DNA from: Pseudomonadales bacterium
Lineage (GTDB): Bacteria > Pseudomonadota > Gammaproteobacteria > Pseudomonadales > Azotimanducaceae
DNA length: 16,170 nucleotides
Direction of reading: 5' to 3'
Assembly (NCBI GenBank): GCA_021295935.1
Contig: JAGWBL010000005.1
Coordinates: 1 to 16,170 of the forward strand
Below the pieces are notes generated by a model, which saw only the letters and a program-made list of their open reading frames with translations, did not search any database and was not told where the DNA came from. Position numbers and translations under genes: made by a program. The stretch's first letter is position 1; every line of letters starts with the position of its first letter. Shown here in pieces: positions 1 to 7,569 of the stretch.

Positions 1-2
1 GA

Positions 3-557
3 CTCTGCAATCACCTGCTGTGGGCGCTGTCCGACCACGACGGATCGTACTTCGAAGACACGTTGACTTACATCTGCATGCACGACTCCGAAGGAGCTTT
101 CGGCATCGTGATAAACCGTCCGCTGCCGCTCAAGCTCAACCAAGTGCTGAAGCAAGCCGAACTTCCTCACGAGAACGCGCCCGACACCTGGGTTCTCGAG
201 GGGGGACCGGTGATGCAGCACGTCCCTTTCATCCTCCATTCGGACGACATCACGGCCGAGACGAGCATCAATCTTCAGGACGGGCTCGCGCTGACAGGAG
301 ACTCGGATCGAGGCGAGGTCTATCAGCTGCTTACCAAGATTGCCCGGGGCGAGGGACCCGCGAAGTTCCGGTTCGCGCTCGGTTACGCTGGCTGGGGGGG
401 CGGCCAGCTGGAAGGCGAACTGAACCGCAACGTCTGGCTCACATGCCCATCAAGGCCCGCTATCGTGTTCGAGGAAGCGCCGGAACGGCAGATGGAAATA
501 GTCACCGATCTCGTCGGTTTTGACGTCCGCACTCTGTCGCCCGGTGGCGAGGCGTAG
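3..557 (+). CDS. yqgE: YqgE/AlgH family protein (5' end outside window)
   Basis: UPF0301 (YqgE/AlgH) family protein. Its biochemical role is not established; AlgH was named from alginate regulation in Pseudomonas. The frame is open from the first bases and the family N-terminus (NHLLWAL, then YFEDTLTYIC) is read before any internal start, so the true start lies upstream of the window. Family landmarks are present: GAFGIVINRPL, then LEGGPVMQHVPFILHS, and near the C-terminus the GYAGWGGGQLEGEL block followed by NVWLTCP. The stop is TAG at 555-557, and the next gene begins 11 bases later. The yqgE then ruvX order is standard in Gammaproteobacteria and suggests co-transcription. An initiation at TTG 63 is possible in frame but would delete conserved sequence, so I reject it. 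Confidence 0.93.
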   Translation, partial: LCNHLLWALSDHDGSYFEDTLTYICMHDSEGAFGIVINRPLPLKLNQVLKQAELPHENAPDTWVLEGGPVMQHVPFILHSDDITAETSINLQDGLALTGDSDRGEVYQLLTKIARGEGPAKFRFALGYAGWGGGQLEGELNRNVWLTCPSRPAIVFEEAPERQMEIVTDLVGFDVRTLSPGGEA

Positions 558-568
558 TCCCCCGCCCC

Positions 569-1669
569 GTGACCGCCCTGATCTTCGATTTCGGGACCCG
601 TCATGTCGGGGTGGCCGTGGCGAACAGCGACACCGGTTTGGTTACGGAACTCGACACCGTCGATCTGGGAGGCCGAACGAGGTCTCGAACGGATTTCGAG
701 TCCCTCGTCTCCATGTGGAACCCCGAGATCCTGGTGATCGGCCTGCCCTTGAACATGGACGGCACGACCTCCCCCCAGTCGGGACGCGCCCGGAAGTTCG
801 CCAGCCAGCTGCAGAAGTGGTTCAGGAAGCCCATCTCCTTCGCGGACGAACGGCTGTCAACCTTCGAGGCGATGTCGGAGGGCGCTTCCCGGGAAACCAG
901 TCACGCCGCTGCCGCTCGCTTGATCGGCGAGACTTGGCTCCGAGAACATGCCGGGCACAAGAGACCGGCTCCGCCAACGGTCCAGCAACTCCAACAGCGG
1001 GTGGACAGCGTGCGACAACGTTCGAGGTCCGCATGTCTCGATGCGCACCGGCACCCCGGCGAGGTCACCCTCGTGGCGGTGTCCAAGACTCGCACCGTCG
1101 AGGAGGTTCGGCGAGCAACCGTTGCGGGCGTTACCGACTTCGGCGAGAACTACCTGCAGGAGGCCGAGCCCAAGCTGCGAGAACTCGCCGGACTCGGGCT
1201 GACGTGGCATTTTGTGGGGCGGGTCCAGTCCAACAAGGCACGCGGCATCGCGAGGTCCTTCGATTGGGTTCACACTGTCGACAGCGACAAGGTCGCAGAC
1301 CGACTGGATCGTGCCAGATCCGACTGCCGCGGGCGGCAACCGCTGCAAGTCTGCATACAGGTCAACGTGGACCGCGAGCCCCGCAAGGCAGGTGTCGTGC
1401 CAGACGATTTGCAGACGCTCGTTCAACACGCAGCCGGATTGAAGCATGTGCACCTGCGGGGGCTGATGGCGCTGCCCCGACCTGGACAAGGGTCGGACGT
1501 CGCCAACTCGTTCAAGCGTGTGGCGTCGCTGTTCGAGGAAATGCGCGAGACGGCCGGTCCCCACTGGGACACCCTCTCGATGGGCATGAGCGACGACTAC
1601 TGCCAAGCCATCGCCTGCGGCGCGACCTCGATACGGATCGGAACCGCGATTTTCGGGCCACGTCCGTGA
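569..1669 (+). CDS. RuvX (YqgF) and YggS fused in one frame
   Basis: One 366-residue open frame reads through two proteins usually encoded separately. Residues 1-~128 match RuvX/YqgF, the RNase H-fold nuclease linked to Holliday junction and rRNA processing: DFGTRHVGVAV, VIGLPLNMDGT, ARKFA, DERLST. Residues ~136-366 match YggS (YBL036C family), the PLP-binding protein of vitamin B6 homeostasis: LVAVSKTR with the PLP lysine at K173, FGENYLQEA, WHFVGRVQSNKA, LRGLMALP, LSMGMSDD, IRIGTAIFG. No stop lies between the halves. The only internal non-ATG starts near the junction are a TTG at about residue 118 and GTG at 1001-1003 (residue 145), the latter already inside the first YggS helix. The RuvX half is odd: the loop before the last helix is about 9 residues shorter than in E. 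coli, and the usual third metal-binding Asp aligns with H112. GTG start at 569; the TGA overlaps the proC GTG. The YggS assignment is very secure; activity of the RuvX half is doubtful. Confidence 0.88.
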   Translation: MTALIFDFGTRHVGVAVANSDTGLVTELDTVDLGGRTRSRTDFESLVSMWNPEILVIGLPLNMDGTTSPQSGRARKFASQLQKWFRKPISFADERLSTFEAMSEGASRETSHAAAARLIGETWLREHAGHKRPAPPTVQQLQQRVDSVRQRSRSACLDAHRHPGEVTLVAVSKTRTVEEVRRATVAGVTDFGENYLQEAEPKLRELAGLGLTWHFVGRVQSNKARGIARSFDWVHTVDSDKVADRLDRARSDCRGRQPLQVCIQVNVDREPRKAGVVPDDLQTLVQHAAGLKHVHLRGLMALPRPGQGSDVANSFKRVASLFEEMRETAGPHWDTLSMGMSDDYCQAIACGATSIRIGTAIFGPRP

Positions 1670-2484
1670 GCTCCCGTCTCGCGGTCATCGGAGGCGGGAA
1701 CATGGGCCTGGCGCTTGCCAGCTCGCTGGCCCGCGCACATCCGGATGCGGCAATAGCTGTGGCAGATCCGCAACGCTCCCAACTTGAAAGATTCAACGAC
1801 ATGGCAAATGTCCGAACCACAACGGACAATCTGGAGGCGGCGAAGTCGGTGGACGCCCTCCTCCTCGCAGTCAAGCCGCAGATGCTCAAGCCAGTGGTCG
1901 AAGAATTGCGGGAACTCTCGATCGCAGTGCTCGTGATCTCTGTCGCCGCAGGTGTCACTCTGGAGACCATCGCCCGCTGGTTCGGAGGGGCACGACCGAT
2001 TGTCCGATGCATGCCTAACACGCCGGTGCTGGTCTCCAAGGGCGTCGCCGGCGCTATCGGCAACGCCGAGGTGACCGACGGGCATCGTCAACTCGTTGAC
2101 CGACTGCTGCGACCCGGTTGCGAAATTGTCTGGCTCGAATCCGACCGCGATCTCGACGTGGTGACAGCGGTGTCCGGATCCGGCCCGGCGTATTTTTTCT
2201 ATCTGATGGAAGCCATGATGGAATCTGCAAGACGTCTGGGAATGCCACAGGAACTAGCCCGGAAACTCGTCGTTCGCACTGCGACGGGCGCGGCTGCCAT
2301 GGCCGAACAACCGGAACGGACGCCTTCCGAATTGCGGCACCAGGTCACCTCGCCGAGGGGAACTACGCAGGCCGCCATCGAGGCGCTCGACTTGGAGCAT
2401 GTTCGCGACACATGGTCGCAAGCCATTGACGCGGCATTCGAACGATCGAAGGAACTGGGGAGAGAACTGTCATGCACCGGTTGA
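1666..2484 (+). CDS. proC: Pyrroline-5-carboxylate reductase
   Basis: Catalyses the last step of proline synthesis, the NAD(P)H-dependent reduction of pyrroline-5-carboxylate in the cytoplasm. The N-terminal Rossmann motif is clear (LAVIGGGNMGLALA, residues 5-18), followed by LLLAVKPQ, the CMPNTPVLVSKGV segment, and the family signature VTAVSGSGPAYFFYLMEAM. The C-terminal LRHQVTSPRGTT block is also present. The length of 272 residues matches the family (E. coli ProC has 269). I chose GTG 1666 because it lies immediately before the Rossmann motif and overlaps the upstream TGA as GTGA, suggesting translational coupling. The same frame stays open far upstream, but that part is out of register with the RuvX-YggS gene and looks like no protein. 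The yggS-proC pairing is widespread and fits the PLP/amino-acid context. Confidence 0.96.
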   Translation: MSSRLAVIGGGNMGLALASSLARAHPDAAIAVADPQRSQLERFNDMANVRTTTDNLEAAKSVDALLLAVKPQMLKPVVEELRELSIAVLVISVAAGVTLETIARWFGGARPIVRCMPNTPVLVSKGVAGAIGNAEVTDGHRQLVDRLLRPGCEIVWLESDRDLDVVTAVSGSGPAYFFYLMEAMMESARRLGMPQELARKLVVRTATGAAAMAEQPERTPSELRHQVTSPRGTTQAAIEALDLEHVRDTWSQAIDAAFERSKELGRELSCTG

Positions 2485-2488
2485 TTCC

Positions 2489-3028
2489 ATGCCGCTGATT
2501 CTGGAAATCCTGCTCAAGACCACAGGCTTCTTGCTGCTGCTTCGGTTCATGGTGGAACTGGCGAGGGCGGATTTCTACAGCCCTTGGACTCAGGGAATCG
2601 TCAAGCTCACCGACATCCTTTGCCGAGGGCTTCGGAGGTTCCTCCCGGCGACCTCTCGATTCGACACCTCTTCGGTCCTCGTTGCCTGGGCTGTCTACAC
2701 CGGATTGACGTTCATTGAACTCGGGGCACGTGGAGTCGGCGTGCCAGTTGCCTTTCTTCCTGCCATCGCTCTGATCCGATTGGTCGACACGACCCTCTTT
2801 CTCTACTGGCTGGCAATCCTCGTCGTGGCAATCATGAGCTGGATCGATCCTGCCCGCAATTTTCCGGTCACCCGATTCGCGGGAGAGGTCGCCCAGCCGC
2901 TTCTGGAGCCGGCCAGACGCCTGCTTCCTCCATTTGGAGTGGTCGACCTTTCGCCGATCGTGGTCTTCCTGGCTCTCTTCGCGGTGCGAACCTATGTTGT
3001 CCCACCGCTGCAGAACTTGTTTTTCTAG
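2489..3028 (+). CDS. yggT: YggT family membrane protein
   Basis: YGGT-family inner-membrane protein of 179 residues, the normal size for the two-repeat proteobacterial form. Both repeats are visible: hydrophobic segments around residues 3-24 and 61-79 in the first, and 84-119 and 153-172 in the second. The second also carries the typical PLLEPARRLLPP then DLSPIVVFLAL pattern. The molecular role is poorly defined; relatives are tied to osmotic tolerance in E. coli and to membrane or division-associated functions elsewhere. ATG 2489 lies 4 bases after the proC stop. No good ribosome binding site is evident, so coupling to proC is likely. The proC-yggT adjacency supports the call. Confidence 0.92.
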   Translation: MPLILEILLKTTGFLLLLRFMVELARADFYSPWTQGIVKLTDILCRGLRRFLPATSRFDTSSVLVAWAVYTGLTFIELGARGVGVPVAFLPAIALIRLVDTTLFLYWLAILVVAIMSWIDPARNFPVTRFAGEVAQPLLEPARRLLPPFGVVDLSPIVVFLALFAVRTYVVPPLQNLFF

Positions 3029-3030
3029 CG

Positions 3031-3051
3031 AGCGTCACCGCCCAAGACGCT
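3031..3051 (+). repeat. Small hairpin just before metX
   Basis: AGCGTC (3031-3036) and GACGCT (3046-3051) are perfect 6-base inverted repeats around a 9-base loop, ending 5 bases before the metX ATG. The stem would occupy the ribosome-binding region. There is no U-tract, so it is not an intrinsic terminator. No SAM riboswitch elements are seen in this 28-base gap. It may influence metX translation or be chance. Confidence 0.3.
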
Positions 3052-3056
3052 GAGAG

Positions 3057-4205
3057 ATGGACAGCCGATTCGCGAACGGCTCCTCCGTGGGAACGGTCGT
3101 TCCTCAAAGGTGGAAGTTTGCCGCCCCGTTCAAGCTGCAGTCCGGTGACATCCTCCCGAGTTTCGAACTGGTCTACGAAACCTACGGCGAGCTTCACTCC
3201 GGGCGGGACAACGCAGTGCTCGTCTGTCACGCGCTGTCAGGATCCCATCACGCTGCAGGTCTCCACGCCGACGACGAAAGTCCCGGCTGGTGGGACAGCT
3301 GCATCGGCCCCGGCAAGCCCATTGACACCGACAAGTTCTTCGTGGTGTGCGTGAACAACATCGGCGGATGTCACGGCAGCACCGGACCTGCAAGCACCAA
3401 TCCCAGAACCGGCGAACCCTACGGGCCCGAGTTCCCGAGCGTGACCGTCAAGGACTGGGTTCACACCCAGGCCATGCTGGCGCACGGAATCGGCATTCGG
3501 CGGTTCGCGGCAGTGGTTGGTGGCAGCCTGGGCGGCATGCAGGCCATGCAATGGGCGATCGACTTTCCAGATCGCGTGGAGCACGCGATCCTGGTCGCAT
3601 GTGCGGCGAAGCTGTCAGCACAGAACATTGCGTTCAACAAGATTGCTCGTTCCGCCATCCATGCGGATCCCTGTTTTGAGCAGGGACAGTACAAGGCTCG
3701 AGGGAGGTTTCCGTCCGTGGGTCTGAGACTTGCCCGCATGCTCGGCCATGTGACCTACCTCTCCGACGGGGCCATGGGCTCCAAGTTCGGTCGCGAGATC
3801 AAGCAGGGGGATCCCGAGCAGGGAGCGGACGTGGAGTTTCAGGTCGAGAGCTATCTGCACTACCAAGGCGAACGGTTTTCCAAGCGCTTCGACGCCAACT
3901 CCTACCTGCTGATCACCCGCTTGCTCGATTGCTTCGATCCAGCGCGCGAGTTCGGTGACGACTTGGTGGTCACGCTGTCTGAAACCCTCTGCCGGTTCCT
4001 TGTCATCTCCTTCACGTCCGACTGGCGATTCGCTCCGGAGCGTTCCGATGAGATCGTCGATGCCTTGGTGAGGGCTGGGCGGCCCGTGACAAGCGCCGTG
4101 ATCGATTCCCCCCACGGCCACGACTCGTTCCTGCTCTACTCCCCCCGCTACTTCGAAGTCCTGGGCGAGTACTTCCAGCGCATGGCGCGTGACTGTTCGT
4201 CATGA
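3057..4205 (+). CDS. metX: Homoserine O-acyltransferase
   Basis: Alpha/beta-hydrolase-fold enzyme that activates homoserine by O-acylation in methionine synthesis. The catalytic triad can be placed: S157 in the nucleophile elbow [11 protein letters not shown]322 in SFTSDWRF, and H355 in SPHGHDSF. The early block [24 protein letters not shown] is split by family landmarks typical of MetX, and [12 protein letters not shown] follows. Length is 382 residues, as usual. Whether it uses acetyl-CoA or succinyl-CoA cannot be read safely from motifs. Many proteobacterial MetX proteins next to metW are succinyltransferases, so MetXS is a real possibility. The ATGA overlap with metW (4202-4205) implies coupled translation. 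Confidence 0.95.
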   Translation: MDSRFANGSSVGTVVPQRWKFAAPFKLQSGDILPSFELVYETYGELHSGRDNAVLVCHALSGSHHAAGLHADDESPGWWDSCIGPGKPIDTDKFFVVCVNNIGGCHGSTGPASTNPRTGEPYGPEFPSVTVKDWVHTQAMLAHGIGIRRFAAVVGGSLGGMQAMQWAIDFPDRVEHAILVACAAKLSAQNIAFNKIARSAIHADPCFEQGQYKARGRFPSVGLRLARMLGHVTYLSDGAMGSKFGREIKQGDPEQGADVEFQVESYLHYQGERFSKRFDANSYLLITRLLDCFDPAREFGDDLVVTLSETLCRFLVISFTSDWRFAPERSDEIVDALVRAGRPVTSAVIDSPHGHDSFLLYSPRYFEVLGEYFQRMARDCSS

Positions 4206-4798
4206 GGACCGACTTGCGCCTCATCGCGAGCACGATCAATGACAGGGCGCGCGTGCTGGATCTCGGTTGCGGCGACGGGGAACTGCTCGCTCACCTCGCC
4301 GAATCCAAGCGCGTGGTCGGGCTGGGCGTCGAAATCGGAGAGAAGCAGATCAACAAGTGCATAGCGAGAGGTGTAGCGGTTGTCGAGCACGATCTGAATC
4401 AAGGGTTGAAACGATTTCCGAACGACAGTTTCGACATGGTGGTGATGGCGTCGACGTTGCAAGCGCTGTTTCGACCCAATCTGCTTCTTGGCGAGCTGTT
4501 GCGCATCGGTGAAGAGTGCATCGTGACCTTTCCGAATTTCGGGCACTGGCGCATACGCGCCCAACTCACGTTCAACGGCAGGATGCCAGAGTCCACGCAC
4601 CTCCCCCACAAGTGGTACGACACTCCGAACGTTCACCTGTGCACGTTTCGTGACTTTGAGGAACTGTGCCGCCAAATGCGCATCCGCATCATCGAAAGAT
4701 TCGTTCTCGGGACAAAGGGTGAATCAGGATGGCATCTGAACCGGTTCCCCAACCTGCTCGGCGCCACCGCCTTCTATCGACTGGGCCGCGCCAGCTGA
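4202..4798 (+). CDS. metW: Methionine biosynthesis protein MetW
   Basis: MetW-family protein of 198 residues with an S-adenosylmethionine-dependent methyltransferase fold. The SAM-binding motif I ([12 protein letters not shown]) is at residues 18-29. Further on are [11 protein letters not shown], the [10 protein letters not shown] block and [16 protein letters not shown], all characteristic of MetW. It pairs with MetX in many Proteobacteria and is thought to be needed for, or to activate, homoserine acylation; a methyl acceptor is not established. ATG 4202 overlaps the metX stop. The 3' end lies 5 bases before the following gene. Confidence 0.94.
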   Translation: MRTDLRLIASTINDRARVLDLGCGDGELLAHLAESKRVVGLGVEIGEKQINKCIARGVAVVEHDLNQGLKRFPNDSFDMVVMASTLQALFRPNLLLGELLRIGEECIVTFPNFGHWRIRAQLTFNGRMPESTHLPHKWYDTPNVHLCTFRDFEELCRQMRIRIIERFVLGTKGESGWHLNRFPNLLGATAFYRLGRAS

Positions 4799-4803
4799 CG
4801 TAC

Positions 4804-5217
4804 ATGGCGCTCGCAGCGGCATCGGTCGTCGACCCGAGCCCGAGCGCGGTGGCGAGCGCCAGCTCGGAGGTCGGCGACTGGACGGTCCATCACTCGGTGT
4901 TCAATTCCACCTTCCTGCAACCCGAGACCGCCGAACGCTACGGCATCGAACGGGCTGGGAATCGATTCGTGCTCAACGTCTCGGTGCATTCCTCGGACGG
5001 CGCCGCGCTGGAGGTGGCTCTGTCAGGAGGCATGACCAACCTGCTGGGACAGACCATCCAGCTCGAGTTCAAGACGATCCGGGAGGACAAGGCGGTCTAC
5101 AACATCTCCACGTTCACAGCCGACGACCAGGAGTTGCTGAAGTTCGAGCTGGACATCAGCCTCGAGGAGACCACCCACACCCTGGGGTTCGAGTTCAAGG
5201 TTCACCACGACCGATGA
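4804..5217 (+). CDS. DUF4426 family protein
   Basis: Hypothetical protein recognised as DUF4426 from its central segment (FNSTFLQPETAERYGI, then NVSVHSSDG) and its place between metW and rdgB, where this family is found in Pseudomonas and relatives. Function is unknown. From ATG 4804 it has 137 residues. The N-terminus MALAAASVVDPSPSAVASAS is small and apolar but lacks the basic start of a normal signal peptide, although family members are usually exported. The only in-frame ATG upstream is at 4729, deep inside metW, and would place RRHR before the apolar stretch. The start is therefore uncertain. The stop overlaps the rdgB ATG (5214-5217). Confidence 0.78.
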   Translation: MALAAASVVDPSPSAVASASSEVGDWTVHHSVFNSTFLQPETAERYGIERAGNRFVLNVSVHSSDGAALEVALSGGMTNLLGQTIQLEFKTIREDKAVYNISTFTADDQELLKFELDISLEETTHTLGFEFKVHHDR

Positions 5218-5858
5218 CCGCCGTCGTGGTGCTGGCATCGGCCAACCGCAACAAACTCGAGGAGTTGAACGCGCTGCTGTGCGGCCTTCCGATGCGCTTG
5301 CAGACGATGGTCGATCTCGGTGTCGAGCCGGCAGAGGAGCAAGCTGCGACCTTCGTGGAGAACGCGCTGGCGAAGGCTCGACATGCTGCCAGCGTCACGG
5401 GATTGCCCGCGATTGCCGACGACTCGGGACTGTCCGTCGTCGCCCTGAAGGGTCTCCCCGGCGTTCGATCCGCCAGATTCGCGGGCGCGAACGCAACTGA
5501 CAAGCAGAACAATCAAAAGCTCGTTCGGCTGCTTCGGGGAACTCCCGACGACTCGGATGGAAGGTGTGCGACGTTCGTGTCCTCCCTGGTGTACCTCTCC
5601 TCTCCGGCCGACCCCGTTCCGATCGTGGTCTCGGCGTCGTGGCACGGGCGCATCGTGGACGCCCCGCGGGGATCTAACGGGTTCGGTTACGACCCCCACT
5701 TCCTGATTGGAGGAAGTGAACAGACTGCGGCGGAGTTGCGCGCCGAAGAGAAGAACCGGATCAGCCACAGAGCGAAGGCCGCCCGGATGTTCCGGCCCGC
5801 GCTCCAGACGCGACTTGCTAAGAGCGCACCCCGAACCGTCGACGGTTCAGGCATCTGA
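5214..5858 (+). CDS. rdgB: XTP/dITP diphosphatase (RdgB/HAM1)
   Basis: House-cleaning nucleotidase that hydrolyses dITP, ITP and XTP to monophosphates, keeping deaminated purines out of DNA and RNA. Family motifs appear in order: LASANRNKLEEL (residues 7-18), TFVENALAKAR (46-56), IADDSGL (67-73) with the general-base Asp at D70, SARFAG, NGFGYDP (155-161), and NRISHRAKA (181-189). Length is 214 residues against about 197 in E. coli; the excess is a basic tail after ARMF. The ATG overlaps the previous stop. In many relatives hemW follows rdgB, but here the next gene is on the opposite strand. Confidence 0.96.
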   Translation: MTAVVVLASANRNKLEELNALLCGLPMRLQTMVDLGVEPAEEQAATFVENALAKARHAASVTGLPAIADDSGLSVVALKGLPGVRSARFAGANATDKQNNQKLVRLLRGTPDDSDGRCATFVSSLVYLSSPADPVPIVVSASWHGRIVDAPRGSNGFGYDPHFLIGGSEQTAAELRAEEKNRISHRAKAARMFRPALQTRLAKSAPRTVDGSGI

Positions 5859-5861
5859 CAG

Positions 5862-5881
5862 GGGTAACCATCTGGTTGCCC
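5862..5881. terminator. Hairpin between convergent rdgB and trmB
   Basis: An 8-bp stem (5862-5869 with 5874-5881, including one G-U pair) closes a 4-base loop in the 26-base gap between the convergent rdgB and trmB ends. There is no run of T on either side. The position suits a bidirectional transcription end. A perfect 14-base palindrome (5834-5847) lies just before it, in the rdgB tail. Confidence 0.4.
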
Positions 5882-5884
5882 GCG

Positions 5885-6550
5885 TCATTTCCGGTATTCA
5901 AGGTCCGTGATTCTGCGCCCCTCGAGCATGCCCTTTTTCTCGTAGGGCGTTGTCGGTCGAAACTGCGGGCGTTTCGAGACTCCTCCGTCCAGGCACGCGA
6001 TGTCCTTCATGACACCGCGGATTTGATCGGCGTAGCTCGTCCAATCGGTCGCGATGTAGAGGATCCCTCCATCCTTGAGAACCAGCGCAGCCGACTCCGC
6101 GAACTCGGCATTCACCATCCGTCGTTTCCAGTGTCTCTTCTTGGGCCACGGATCCGGGAAGAACACGGACATCCGATCCACGCTTTCTGGAGCGACACCG
6201 CGCAGAAACGAAAGGGCATCGGTCTCCGCGAGGTTTACGTTCTTCAGCTCCAGAGATTCACATCGCTCCACCACCGCGCCGAGGCCAGGCCGGAACACGT
6301 CCACGCCAACGCAATGCCAGTCGGGATGCTCGACGGCAAAAGCGATCAGGGAGGCGCCCATGCCAAACCCGATGTCGACGAACACCGGTCGCGTGGCGGA
6401 CTCGGGTGCTGCAAGCGGGAGGAAGGCAGGGTCGATCAGCAGTCGATCGCGCTTGGAGTAGCCCCTGCGCTGGGATTCGGTCATGCGCCTCGAGCGACGA
6501 ATGTGGACCGCACGGCGGCCGCCTGCTCCCCAAGGCTCCAAGAGACTCAT
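5885..6550 (-). CDS. trmB: tRNA (guanine-N7-)-methyltransferase
   Basis: SAM-dependent enzyme that methylates N7 of G46 in the variable loop of tRNAs. Diagnostic features with the start at 6550: the basic RRSRRMTESQ segment (residues 18-27), SAM motif DIGFGMGASL (59-68), GVDVFRPGLGA (82-92), the family hallmark VFFPDPWPKKRHWKRRMV (129-146), TDWTSYA (168-174) and RPTTPYEKKG near the end. It has 221 residues, near the usual size. A GTG at 6592 would add 14 residues, but it sits one base after a GC hairpin and adds nothing conserved, so I prefer ATG 6550. It lies downstream of rpoH on the same strand, probably in one transcript. Confidence 0.93.
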   Translation of the reverse strand: MSLLEPWGAGGRRAVHIRRSRRMTESQRRGYSKRDRLLIDPAFLPLAAPESATRPVFVDIGFGMGASLIAFAVEHPDWHCVGVDVFRPGLGAVVERCESLELKNVNLAETDALSFLRGVAPESVDRMSVFFPDPWPKKRHWKRRMVNAEFAESAALVLKDGGILYIATDWTSYADQIRGVMKDIACLDGGVSKRPQFRPTTPYEKKGMLEGRRITDLEYRK

Positions 6551-6593
6551 CGGCGCTGTGGAAATCCCGGGAGTTGGAGCACGTCCCTGCACA

Positions 6594-6606
6594 GCCTGCG
6601 GCAGGC
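6594..6606 (-). repeat. Short GC hairpin between rpoH and trmB
   Basis: GCCTG and CAGGC form a perfect 5-bp stem with a 3-base loop in the rpoH-trmB gap on the minus-strand transcript. No U-run follows, so it is more likely a weak pause, an RNA-processing site or chance than a terminator. Confidence 0.25.
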
Positions 6607-6627
6607 AAGGGGCATGCTCAGGGAACC

Positions 6628-7497
6628 TCAGGCGACTTCCAGTTGCTCCTTGATGCGATCCATGGCGAGTCTCTCTATCTGGCGAACGCGTTCCCGCGAA
6701 AGGCCCATCTCGTCGCCCAGCTCCGTGAGCGTTCGCTTCTCGTCCGTCAACCAGCGTGACTTGAGAATCTTCAGACTGCGCTCATCCAATGTCGTGAGAG
6801 CCACCTTCAGGCGACGTTCCATTTCCGCCTTCCACTGCCCGTCGGCCACGGCATGTTCCGGATTGCTGGAATCGTCCGTTGCAATGGCTCGAGCGACCAC
6901 GGCTGGGAGTCCGTGGCTGTCCTCGTCGGCCGGATTCTCGTCGATGCTCGCGTCGGAATGGACAAGCCTTGCCTCCATGTTCTTGACTTCTCTGGGTTTC
7001 ACCCCAAGATCCGCGGCGATTTCCTCGGTTTCCGACGGCGACAGCACCGAGAGCGACTTCTTGAGCTTGCGCAAGTTGAAGAACAGCTTGCGTTGCGCCT
7101 TTGTCGTGGCGATCTTGACGATTCGCCAATTGCGAATCACGAACTCGTTGATTTCCGCCTTGATCCACATGACCGCGAAGGATGTCAACCGAACCCCCAC
7201 GTGCGGATCGAACCTTCGAACCGCCTTCATCAGCCCGATGTTGCCTTCCTGGATCAGGTCTCCGTCCGGCAGGCCGTATCCACGGTAGTCCCGCGCTATC
7301 GCCACCACCAGTCGCAGGTGGCTCAGAATCAGTTGTCTCGCGGCGTCGAGGTCATCGTGCTCGAAGAATCGAATCGCGAGATCGCGCTCTGTCTCTCGTG
7401 TCAAGTAAGGAAGTGCGTTCACTGTCCGGACATAGGACGCCAGGTCGCGCCCGGGCGACAACGCATCCGATGACAACAGTGAAGTGGCAGTAGACAC
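6628..7497 (-). CDS. rpoH: RNA polymerase sigma-32 factor
   Basis: Heat-shock sigma factor that directs RNA polymerase to chaperone and protease promoters. With the start at 7497 it has 289 residues (E. coli 284). Region 2 is very conserved: LILSHLRLVVAIARDYRGYGLP, DLIQEGNIGLMKAVRRFDP, VRLTSFAVMWIKAEI, RNWRIVKIATTKAQ. The sigma-32-specific RpoH box QRKLFFNLRK is at residues 135-144, which separates it from RpoD, RpoS and other sigma-70 relatives. Region 4 has a helix-turn-helix (LGDEMGLSRERVRQIE). I chose GTG 7497 because AGGAG lies 9 bases upstream on the minus strand. The frame is open further up, but that would translate through the CIRCE element. Confidence 0.96.
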   Translation of the reverse strand: MSTATSLLSSDALSPGRDLASYVRTVNALPYLTRETERDLAIRFFEHDDLDAARQLILSHLRLVVAIARDYRGYGLPDGDLIQEGNIGLMKAVRRFDPHVGVRLTSFAVMWIKAEINEFVIRNWRIVKIATTKAQRKLFFNLRKLKKSLSVLSPSETEEIAADLGVKPREVKNMEARLVHSDASIDENPADEDSHGLPAVVARAIATDDSSNPEHAVADGQWKAEMERRLKVALTTLDERSLKILKSRWLTDEKRTLTELGDEMGLSRERVRQIERLAMDRIKEQLEVA

Positions 7498-7526
7498 CGG
7501 TCGATCTCCTGATGGACAAACCCATT

Positions 7527-7553
7527 TTAGCACTCGCATCATTAGAGTGCTAG
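7527..7553 (-). promoter_or_regulatory. CIRCE element (HrcA operator) before rpoH
   Basis: Read on the plus strand, TTAGCACTC, 9 bases, GAGTGCTAG. This matches the CIRCE consensus TTAGCACTC-N9-GAGTGCTAA at 17 of 18 arm positions with the exact spacer. CIRCE binds the heat-sensitive repressor HrcA and normally controls groESL or dnaK. Here its near edge is 29 bases from the rpoH GTG, in the leader/promoter region, so HrcA is inferred to repress the sigma factor itself. No hrcA gene is in the window. Confidence 0.93.
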
Positions 7554-7569
7554 CCATTGTGTTGGTTCC
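7542..7569 (-). promoter_or_regulatory. Candidate sigma-E-type promoter of rpoH
   Basis: On the minus strand GGAACCA (7569-7563) is followed after 16 bases by TCTAA (7546-7542). RpoE promoters have GGAACTT and TCTGA/TCTAA-like elements at this spacing, and E. coli rpoH has such a promoter. The predicted start of transcription falls inside the CIRCE element, which would allow direct repression. This is a by-eye match with two mismatches in the -35 element. Confidence 0.4.

Noticed and set aside
520..1665. Upstream extension of the proC reading frame (about 380 residues)
   Set aside because: It is out of register with the clear RuvX-YggS frame, is rich in Arg/Pro/Gly as shadow frames of GC-rich genes are, and shows no family motif. 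It is open only by composition.
3029..3056. SAM riboswitch upstream of metX
   Set aside because: The gap is only 28 bases, too short for any known SAM aptamer; only a small hairpin is present.
4774..5768. Minus-strand frames opposite the DUF4426 gene and rdgB
   Set aside because: They are antisense shadows; rdgB has all family motifs on the plus strand and the minus frames have none.
5876..7288. Long plus-strand open frame of 470 codons
   Set aside because: It lies antisense to trmB and rpoH, both with unmistakable motifs. Its translation is Ser/Arg-rich and matches no protein family I know.
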